From an uncultured Eubacteriales bacterium (GTDB lineage Bacteria > Bacillota > Clostridia > Peptostreptococcales > Anaerovoracaceae), in the NCBI GenBank assembly GCA_902797405.1, contig CADBSP010000248.1:1-29483 (forward strand): a DNA stretch of 29,483 bases. The letters are read 5' to 3'. The notes beneath the pieces are model-generated. The model worked only from the letters and a program-made list of their open reading frames with translations. It was not told the origin of the DNA and did no database searches. Below, piece after piece: positions 23,714-29,483 of the stretch; position 1 is the stretch's first letter, and each line of letters opens with the position of its first letter. The translations under genes and the position numbers were made by a program.

Positions 23714-24676
23714 ATGAAAATTGCAATACTTGGAGCTGGAGCCATAGGTAGTATGCTAGGCATGTTCCTGCAAGAAGGCGGCGCAGACATTAGATTAGTT
23801 GATCCTTTCGCAGAACATATGGATAAAATAGCATCGGAAGGATTGATTCTTCATAGTGTGTCAGGAGAGGACAAACAGGTTAAGATGGAAACCTATCATT
23901 CGGCAGACGAATGTGGCAAGGTAGATTTAATCATCCTCATGACTAGCGGACTGTTTTCCAGAACTGCACTTTCCATGGCAAGCGCTATGATAGGATCGGA
24001 TACTCTTATTTGCTCTTGTCAGAATGGCTTTGGTCAGGAAGACGCTATTAAGGAATTCTTTTCTGATGACAAGATTCTTCAGGGGGTATTAGGGTTCTCC
24101 AGTGTACTTGTTGCGCCTGGCGAAATCAGAGGAAACATTAATCGTAATCCAGGAAAGGTACATATTTACCTTGGCCCAATGGATATGGAAAAGGGGCCGA
24201 AGGAGGTTGCGAAGACACTTGTTGAGTATGCCAAAGCAGGTTCTTTGGTTGCGGAATATGCTGAGGATATTCGACCTCATATTTGGGCAAAGGCAGCTAA
24301 CAATTGCGCATGCAACGCGCTTTGTGCGGTAACAAGATTAACGCTGGAACAGGTATATGAAGTGCCTGCGGGCAAACATTTACATAACGAAATACTTAGA
24401 GAACTCTGCGAGGTTGGTAATGCCAAGGGCGTTCCAATGGACTTTGATAAAATCCTTAAATCTTTTGAGGATATCACATATCCGGGAGTATGCAAGCATT
24501 ACCCGTCCACGGCTCAGGACATGTTCAAAAGGAAGAAAACAGAAATTGACTTTCTTAATGGAGCAATTGCAAGATATGGAAAGGAAGTTGGTGTTTCCAC
24601 CCCATATAATGATATGGTTACGTGCCTTTGCAAAATAATAGAAGGCAATTTTGATAATCAGTACCCAATCAATTAG
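23714..24676 (+). CDS. Ketopantoate reductase family (ApbA/PanE-like) dehydrogenase
   Basis: The 320-residue NAD(P)-dependent enzyme has the N-terminal motif GAGAIGSMLG (7-16), CQNGFGQED (the family NG-G loop, near 94), the Lys-centred HIWAKAANNCACNALCAV near 195-212, and the C-terminal helical domain with YPSTAQDMFKRKKTEIDFLNG, whose S-x-x-x-D and E-x-x-x-x-N pattern matches the family. The ribosome site aaggaggaaattaac lies directly after the MFS stop. No other pantothenate genes are near, so it probably acts on another 2-oxoacid or 2-hydroxyacid in the catabolic route; many PanE-like proteins do so. It could supply the 2-oxoacid used by the oxidoreductase encoded next. Confidence 0.87.
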   Translation: MKIAILGAGAIGSMLGMFLQEGGADIRLVDPFAEHMDKIASEGLILHSVSGEDKQVKMETYHSADECGKVDLIILMTSGLFSRTALSMASAMIGSDTLICSCQNGFGQEDAIKEFFSDDKILQGVLGFSSVLVAPGEIRGNINRNPGKVHIYLGPMDMEKGPKEVAKTLVEYAKAGSLVAEYAEDIRPHIWAKAANNCACNALCAVTRLTLEQVYEVPAGKHLHNEILRELCEVGNAKGVPMDFDKILKSFEDITYPGVCKHYPSTAQDMFKRKKTEIDFLNGAIARYGKEVGVSTPYNDMVTCLCKIIEGNFDNQYPIN

Positions 24677-24736
24677 GATGCATCAAATAGTATTGAATGA
24701 TCATGATGATTATGTATTTTAAATGCAGCGATATAT

Positions 24737-24764
24737 TTGACATTTTGAGGTGAATCTATATTTA
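24737..24764 (+). promoter_or_regulatory. Candidate promoter for the 2-oxoacid oxidoreductase operon
   Basis: A perfect -35 TTGACA (24737-24742), 16-base spacer and -10 TATTTA (24759-24764) lie 42 bases before the start codon of the first subunit gene. Unlike the other catabolic promoters it has a consensus -35 and no GTACAAAA palindrome, which suggests separate control. Confidence 0.5.
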
Positions 24765-24805
24765 ACAGCAAGAATGAAACATATATATGTAGGGAGGATA
24801 ATAGT

Positions 24806-25384
24806 GTGGAACATAGAATATTGATAGCAGGATTCGGAGGACAAGGTGTGATGGTTGCAGGCCAAATGTTGGCGTATACAGCATGTGACACTACTGATTT
24901 AAATGTGACATATTTCCCAGCCTATGGAGTGGAGCAAAGAGGTGGGACTGCCAACTGCACCGTAACTATTTCTGACGAATCTATTGGAGAAGTAAAGTCC
25001 GCAGAATACGATTACATGATAATCATGAACGATGATTCAATGGATAAATTTGGAGGCACATTATCCAAAGATGGTCTTTTGATATATAACACCAATGTCG
25101 TCAAACAAGAAGTGAAAAGAGATAGTGGGATTACAATCCCTGTTCCCGCGGTTGACATAGCGACCAATGCAGGTAGTGAGAAATCAGCTAATTTGGTTAT
25201 GACTGGAGTCATCGTTGGAGCAACTGAGATGGTTCCAAAGGAGAATGTAATGGATACTATTCACAAAAAATTGGGAAAGAAAAGACCGGAATTAAATCCC
25301 GTAAACGACAAAGCATTTTTGGCAGGATACGAGCTCGGAAAAGCGGCGGTTACAAAAGAATCATGGAAGGAGGCAGAGCAATGA
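24806..25384 (+). CDS. 2-oxoacid:ferredoxin oxidoreductase, gamma subunit
   Basis: The 192-residue subunit of a TPP/ferredoxin-dependent oxidoreductase has the family N-terminus ILIAGFGGQGVMVAGQ and the diagnostic GVEQRGGTANCTVTIS near 42-57. It binds no cofactor itself but completes the catalytic interface. The start is a GTG at 24806, with agggagga about 8 bases upstream. The stop overlaps the next start (ATGA at 25381-25384). The four-gene order gamma-delta-alpha-beta with separate polypeptides is that of branched-chain 2-oxoacid (VOR) and 2-oxoglutarate (KOR) enzymes. Confidence 0.92.
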   Translation: MEHRILIAGFGGQGVMVAGQMLAYTACDTTDLNVTYFPAYGVEQRGGTANCTVTISDESIGEVKSAEYDYMIIMNDDSMDKFGGTLSKDGLLIYNTNVVKQEVKRDSGITIPVPAVDIATNAGSEKSANLVMTGVIVGATEMVPKENVMDTIHKKLGKKRPELNPVNDKAFLAGYELGKAAVTKESWKEAEQ

Positions 25385-25584
25385 AAAAAGTAGAAGTTTC
25401 AAAAGAAATATGCAAAGCGTGTCTCTTTTGTATTCGTGTTTGTCCAAAGAAAATCCTTAAGCAAGGTGAAGAACTAAATAAAAAGGGTCATAGGTATGTA
25501 ATTACAGATAATCCGGAAAACTGCATCAGCTGTAGGCAATGCGCAGACATCTGCCCCGATGCGGCAATAACGCTTTATAAGTAG
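25381..25584 (+). CDS. 2-oxoacid:ferredoxin oxidoreductase, delta (2x[4Fe-4S] ferredoxin) subunit
   Basis: The 67-residue protein has two classical cluster motifs: CKACLFCIRVCP (18-29) and CISCRQCADICP (49-60). It carries electrons from the TPP site to external ferredoxin. The start overlaps the gamma stop by four bases and uses ggaaggaggc inside the gamma gene. An in-frame ATG at 25363 would place that site within the gene and is rejected. Confidence 0.93.
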   Translation: MKKVEVSKEICKACLFCIRVCPKKILKQGEELNKKGHRYVITDNPENCISCRQCADICPDAAITLYK

Positions 25585-25597
25585 AGGGGAGGACGAG

Positions 25598-26686
25598 ATG
25601 GAAAGAACTTTTTTAAAGGGTTGTGTGGCGTACGCTGAAGCCGCAGTACGTGCTGGCTGCAGATTCTATGCAGGATATCCCATCACTCCACAAAACGAAA
25701 TACCAGAGCATATGTCAGTAAGACTTCCGGAAGTGGGAGGACATTTCCTTCAAGCAGAATCAGAAGTGGCGGCGATCAATATGGTATATGGTGCCGCTGC
25801 ATCTGGAACTAGATCAATGATTTCTTCTTCTAGTTGTGGAATGTCACTCATGTCTGAAGGCATTTCCCATATGTCTGGTGCTGATGTACCGGCGGTTATT
25901 GTTTCCGTTCAAAGAGGTGGTCCGGGAGTTGGTGTAATCCAGCCTGCCCAGATGGACTATTTTCAGGCGGTAAAAGCGCATGGAAATGGAGGATTCAGAC
26001 TTCTCGTCTTTGCTCCTTCAAACACGCAGGAGGCTGTTGACTTAATCTACGCTGCCTTTGACAAGGCAGAAAAATACAGAAAACCGATCCTGATTCTAAC
26101 AGACGGTGTTCAAGGAACAATGATGGAACCAGTGGTTCTTCCTCCTCAGTTATGCGATGAGGAAGTTGCGGCGAAGAAAGAAGCGCAAATGTATTGGGCA
26201 GTTCGTGGCGTAAAAAATGGAGAGAGACATAAAATAGATTCCACTCATCGGCCTGATCATGAAGGCCACAACAAACATGATGCGGACATATACGAAGCAT
26301 GGAAGAGAGATGAGGTTCTTGTACAGGAATACATGTTGGATGATGCGGAAATAGTTATAGCCTCATACGGAATCTCTGCGAGGGTGGCTCTAACCGCCAT
26401 CAAAAGACTTAGAGCAGAAGGATATAAGGTCGGCATGATTAGACCGATTTCTCTATTTCCTTTCCCCTTCGATTCATTTAGAAAGCTAGACTTCAATAGA
26501 GTTAAGGGCGTGCTAAGTGTAGAGATGTCTATTCCGGCACAATTTGCAGAGGATGTGGACTATGCGCTTCAAGGGAAATGCCATTTAAAGACATGTCTGA
26601 GATCCGGTGGAGAAATAATGACCAGTGAATACATCATGGATTCTGTAAGAAGGATGGCAGATGAACTTGGAATCAAGGCAAAATAA
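25598..26686 (+). CDS. 2-oxoacid:ferredoxin oxidoreductase, alpha subunit (VorB-like)
   Basis: The 362-residue subunit contains the pyrimidine-binding and transketolase C-terminal domains. It has the family motif GYPITPQNEIPEHM near 26-39, ESEVAAINMVYGAAASG near 54-70, SSSSCGMSLMSEGISHM, the PAQMDYFQAVKAHG loop, and TDGVQGTMMEPV. The C-terminal domain begins near VIASYGISARVAL. Length and motifs fit the 3-methyl-2-oxobutanoate (VOR) annotation group better than pyruvate synthase, but substrate range in this family is poorly predicted by sequence. The ribosome site is ggggaggacgag. It makes the acyl-CoA and CO2 with the beta subunit. Confidence 0.9.
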   Translation: MERTFLKGCVAYAEAAVRAGCRFYAGYPITPQNEIPEHMSVRLPEVGGHFLQAESEVAAINMVYGAAASGTRSMISSSSCGMSLMSEGISHMSGADVPAVIVSVQRGGPGVGVIQPAQMDYFQAVKAHGNGGFRLLVFAPSNTQEAVDLIYAAFDKAEKYRKPILILTDGVQGTMMEPVVLPPQLCDEEVAAKKEAQMYWAVRGVKNGERHKIDSTHRPDHEGHNKHDADIYEAWKRDEVLVQEYMLDDAEIVIASYGISARVALTAIKRLRAEGYKVGMIRPISLFPFPFDSFRKLDFNRVKGVLSVEMSIPAQFAEDVDYALQGKCHLKTCLRSGGEIMTSEYIMDSVRRMADELGIKAK

Positions 26687-26697
26687 TAGGAGGTAGT

Positions 26698-27435
26698 ATG
26701 GAAGCAATATACGAAAGACCAAAGAGCATCATGGAAGGCGCGATTTCTGGATTTTGTCCGGGGTGCATTCATGCAACTGTGCATAAAATTATAGCAGAGG
26801 TTATAGACGAAATGGGTCTTCTCGAGAAGAGTGTTAGGGTTTCAGGAATAGGGTGCTTGGGGAATGGCAACATGTATCAAGCTGGTGACATAATTAATTC
26901 CCCGCATGGAAGAGCCTGTGCAGTAGCTTCGGGACTAAAAAGATCTAATCCTAATCTATTTGTCTACACTTATCAAGGGGATGGAGACTTGGCTGCAATA
27001 GGACTGGGTGAGACACTTTCCGCTGCAGCAAGAGGCGAAAACTTTCCTATTATTTTTCTTAATAATTCAACCTATGGAATGACGGGTGGACAACTCGCTC
27101 CGACGACACTTATAGGAATGGATGCAACAACAACTCCTCATGGGAGGACACCAGAGGAACATGGATATCCAATCCATGTCTGCGAGTTGCTGGATTCCTT
27201 AAAAGCGCCTAGGTATTTAGCGAGAGTGACATGTACTACACCAAAAGGTGTGAGGGAAACTAGAAATGCAATTAGAAAGGCCTTTCAAAACGAGGTAGAA
27301 GGAAAAGGTTTCTCTCTAGTCGAGGTGCTATGTAACTGTCCAACAAATTGGCATATGACACCACTCGAATCTCTGGATTTCATTAACAATGTCACTAGCC
27401 AAGAGTATAAACTAGGGGTAATACGAGATATATAG
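26698..27435 (+). CDS. 2-oxoacid:ferredoxin oxidoreductase, beta (TPP-binding) subunit
   Basis: The 245-residue subunit has the N-terminal FCPGCIHATVHKI (the CPGC that opens beta subunits), the TPP/Mg motif GDGDLAAIGLGE ... FLNNSTYGMTGGQ (about 99-128), and a late Cys in VTCTTPKGVRE. A GCIH in place of the usual GCGH is a mild variation. The ribosome site taggaggtagt starts 12 bases after the alpha stop. It is the last gene of the operon; the coding strand is followed by a 311-base non-coding gap. Confidence 0.91.
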   Translation: MEAIYERPKSIMEGAISGFCPGCIHATVHKIIAEVIDEMGLLEKSVRVSGIGCLGNGNMYQAGDIINSPHGRACAVASGLKRSNPNLFVYTYQGDGDLAAIGLGETLSAAARGENFPIIFLNNSTYGMTGGQLAPTTLIGMDATTTPHGRTPEEHGYPIHVCELLDSLKAPRYLARVTCTTPKGVRETRNAIRKAFQNEVEGKGFSLVEVLCNCPTNWHMTPLESLDFINNVTSQEYKLGVIRDI

Positions 27436-27550
27436 AACTAGGTGCGCGGAATATGGTTTCTTTGCTACCAAATGACCATTATACTGTCCTAGGCACTTTT
27501 TTTCGATATAAAGAACAGAGGCTTGATTTAAGAACAAAAAATGAAGTTTT

Positions 27551-27580
27551 ATTTAGATTGATTGAATTTAGATTGATTGA
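27551..27580 (+). repeat. Two-copy 15-base direct repeat
   Basis: The unit atttagattgattga occurs twice in tandem, starting at 27551 and 27566. The second copy runs into the candidate -35 of the promoter described next. Confidence 0.8.
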
Positions 27581-27603
27581 TAAGTAAACTGCTCTGTTAT
27601 AAT
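27577..27603 (+). promoter_or_regulatory. Orphan extended -10 promoter in the gap after the oxidoreductase operon
   Basis: A consensus TATAAT at 27598-27603 is preceded by TG at 27595-27596 (extended -10). ATTGAT or TTGATA lies 15-16 bases upstream. No coding gene follows on this strand, so it may drive a small RNA. Confidence 0.5.
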
Positions 27604-27609
27604 ATTTAG

Positions 27610-27690
27610 ATGATAACAGTACATCAGGCGATTCCCAGCCAAATTAAGTGGAACTTTAACATCGAGGTGGTCTGTTGACCACCTCTTATT
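27610..27690 (+). ncRNA. Candidate small RNA of about 80 bases
   Basis: It runs from the predicted start site of the promoter just upstream to the hairpin at 27664-27685 (GAGGTGGTC, loop TGTT, GACCACCTC), which is followed by ttatt. The T-run is weak, so termination is uncertain. The hairpin could instead be the end of the convergent minus-strand gene or of the oxidoreductase operon. It matches no RNA family that I recognise. The rest of 27436-27746 holds no supported gene. Confidence 0.3.
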
Positions 27691-27746
27691 GTGAGGCAAT
27701 GTAGAAAATTGATGATTTAAAACTACAAGCACCTTAGCCGCACACC

Positions 27747-29483
27747 TTAATCCGGCACACGGGTGTCTTGGATTGCAGCATCCACGCGGCGCAGCCTATC
27801 GAAGTATTCGCGGTGCGCAGTTTCGTATCGCTCATTGAAAACGCTGTCGGCGCCGGAGTGCAGGTAGGTGCTGTAGTCGTGTGGATTTTCCGCCAGCTCC
27901 GGATTAACACGCGTAACCGTGGCAAGCCCTATATTCGAGCAAAGGTCGGAGATTCGTTCGATATCCCCGAGCATATCCATGAACTCGGTTCCGGAGATAA
28001 CGTTGCAAAGCCCCTTGGATAAGCGGTCTGTGTGATTGTCTCTAAGAGCCGCGACCATGTCGTCCACAACTTCTTCAAGCGGTTCAATCTCATAAGCCGC
28101 GTCCACGTCGCGCTTCTTAAATGACTGCTCAGCCAGATCTACGATCTTAAAGATGAGTTCTTCCATCACTTCCAATTCCTTAAGCGCATCTTTGGTAAAC
28201 GGAATCTCACTCGTGTGAAGATCGCGCGCGATGTCAGCGATGTTCTTTGCGTGGTCACCCAATCGCTCAAAGTCAACGACAACCTTGTAGTACTGATTCA
28301 GAATCGACACATGCTCAGTAGCCGTTAGATGGGAGGATAGCGTAACCAGGTACTGACTGACCTTGTCCGTCAAAATATCGATATTATCTTCTTCGGCGGC
28401 AACCTCGTCGTATTTTCCCTGATCATAATTTCTAACCAAACCGAGGGCTTTCTGCAGGTTTTCCTTTGATGCAACGAAGGTGGTGAGGAGCGCATCGTAA
28501 CAGCTTCTCAGCGCCAAGGCAGGCGTGCTGAAAAACGTCGGCGAAAGTGCCTCGACCTTGTCGTTGTATTTAAACTCATCCACGGGATCGTCCTTAACGA
28601 GCTTAGATCCAAGCTTCAAATAGACCGGGAATAACGGGAAGAGTGCGATGGCACAGGCCAGGTTGAAGATACTGTTGGTGTTTGCAATGTTGCCCGGCGT
28701 TGCGACATTGTTCCATATGAAGTCGAGGGCGCCCAGGGATTTCAGAACTGCAACGACAATCAAAACCAGGGCAGACTTGCATAGATTGAACAGGATGTTA
28801 ATTGCGCCGACTCGCTTTTGATCCGCCTTAGCACCGATGGAGCAGACAATTGCAGTTGTCACGCAGTCGCCCAGATATATGCCGACGATTACGGCGTAAA
28901 TCGCATTCCAACTCAGCTGACCGGATGCAGAAAAGGCCTGCAGGATACCAACTGCCGCGGATGAGCTTTGCAGGATGAATGCCACGGTCGCGCCGATGAT
29001 ATAACCAATCAAAGGATTGCTCCCCAGCCTTTGGAACAGGCTATCAAAGATACCCGTTTCAGCCAAGGAATCCACTGCGTTTGTCATGTTCATGAGTCCG
29101 GAGAAAAGTATACCAAAGCCGATTGCGATGGAGCCGGCGGTCTTGGAATAACTTTTACCGCTGAATCCCATGATGACTATGATTCCGATTATAAGTGCGA
29201 TGGGCGCAAGCGTAGAAGGTTTGAAGAGCTGGAGCCAACTTCCGCCTGAATCGTCCAGACCGATGAGCCTAATAATCTGACCGGTTACGGTGGTACCGAC
29301 GTTTGCGCCGATTACGATGCCCAGCGATTGCTTAAGTGAAAGAAGTCCTGCGGCCACCAGACCGGAGGTGATTACGATGGTTGCGGTGGATGATTGAATG
29401 ATTGCCGTGACGAGAACGCCGAGCAAAAAAGCTTTAATCGGGTTGTTGGTGACTCCCTCCAGGGCACGTTTCAGGGCGCCGGA
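27747..29483 (-). CDS. Na+/phosphate cotransporter with PhoU-like domain (start outside window)
   Basis: The frame is open to the window edge, giving about 578 residues without the true start; a TTG at 29426 is internal, since the family sequence continues before it. Two Na/Pi-cotransporter repeats show the QSS signature, IQSSTATIVITSGLV near the visible start and LQSSSAAVGILQAFSASG about 150 residues later. Further helices follow, then a soluble PhoU-like helical bundle over about the last 230 residues (DYDQ/DNIDILTDKVSQYL, FERLGDHAKNIADIA, DIERISDLCSNIG). The fused layout matches the NptA/YjbB group, which moves phosphate with sodium. G+C is clearly higher than in the catabolic region by sampling lines (about 53-60% against about 40%). 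It is likely a core gene flanking the region. Confidence 0.93.
   Translation of the reverse strand, partial: SGALKRALEGVTNNPIKAFLLGVLVTAIIQSSTATIVITSGLVAAGLLSLKQSLGIVIGANVGTTVTGQIIRLIGLDDSGGSWLQLFKPSTLAPIALIIGIIVIMGFSGKSYSKTAGSIAIGFGILFSGLMNMTNAVDSLAETGIFDSLFQRLGSNPLIGYIIGATVAFILQSSSAAVGILQAFSASGQLSWNAIYAVIVGIYLGDCVTTAIVCSIGAKADQKRVGAINILFNLCKSALVLIVVAVLKSLGALDFIWNNVATPGNIANTNSIFNLACAIALFPLFPVYLKLGSKLVKDDPVDEFKYNDKVEALSPTFFSTPALALRSCYDALLTTFVASKENLQKALGLVRNYDQGKYDEVAAEEDNIDILTDKVSQYLVTLSSHLTATEHVSILNQYYKVVVDFERLGDHAKNIADIARDLHTSEIPFTKDALKELEVMEELIFKIVDLAEQSFKKRDVDAAYEIEPLEEVVDDMVAALRDNHTDRLSKGLCNVISGTEFMDMLGDIERISDLCSNIGLATVTRVNPELAENPHDYSTYLHSGADSVFNERYETAHREYFDRLRRVDAAIQDTRVPD

Overview
The window looks like part of the chromosome of an anaerobic Gram-positive bacterium of the Firmicutes, most likely class Clostridia. 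The signs are strong AGGAGG-type ribosome sites, a sortase-type surface protein, YitT and YczE family membrane proteins, a PucR/CdaR regulator, PduL plus a butyrate-kinase-type kinase for ATP, and a ferredoxin-linked 2-oxoacid oxidoreductase. I cannot name the species. No tRNA, rRNA, CRISPR array, transposase or integrase was seen.

Layout. 1-1740: end of a cell-wall surface protein, a bidirectional terminator, a 27-residue membrane peptide on the minus strand, and a YitT family protein. 1817-27435: one long catabolic region. It opens with a divergent pair (short-chain dehydrogenase, minus; Old-Yellow-Enzyme/2-enoate reductase, plus). Then come a crotonase-fold enzyme whose active-site layout resembles 6-oxocamphor hydrolase, a D-2-hydroxyacid dehydrogenase, and a minus-strand PucR/CdaR regulator divergent from a complete oligopeptide-type ABC transporter (lipoprotein, two permeases, two ATPases). 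A tandem pair of YczE-like membrane proteins follows. Next is a compact operon: free 3-hydroxyacid dehydrogenase of the carnitine-dehydrogenase type, cupin, second SDR, thiolase, PduL, butyrate-kinase-like kinase and a beta-keto acid cleavage enzyme (BKACE). The region ends with an MFS transporter plus ketopantoate-reductase-like gene, and a four-subunit 2-oxoacid:ferredoxin oxidoreductase. 27436-27746: a non-coding stretch with a good promoter and a hairpin, possibly a small RNA. 27747-29483: a Na/phosphate cotransporter with PhoU domain, cut by the window end and visibly richer in G+C.

How the genes may work together (inference). The set can be read as uptake, reduction, hydrolytic C-C opening of a cyclic 1,3-diketone (retro-Claisen, crotonase-like), oxidation of the resulting free 3-hydroxyacid to a 3-oxoacid, and BKACE cleavage with acetyl-CoA to acetoacetate plus an acyl-CoA. 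Thiolysis, PduL phosphorolysis and kinase-driven ATP formation would follow. This logic closely parallels anaerobic phloroglucinol breakdown (reductase, cyclohydrolase, 3-hydroxy-5-oxohexanoate dehydrogenase, triacetate acetoacetate-lyase), but the true substrate is not shown by the sequence.

A second result is a shared regulatory layout. Imperfect palindromes built on GTACAAAA / TTTTGTxx sit with their centre 46-50 nt upstream of a -10 element in front of the divergent SDR/enoate reductase pair, the crotonase, the ABC transporter (and possibly pucR) and the dehydrogenase-BKACE operon. This suggests one activator, perhaps the PucR-family protein, controls the whole region.
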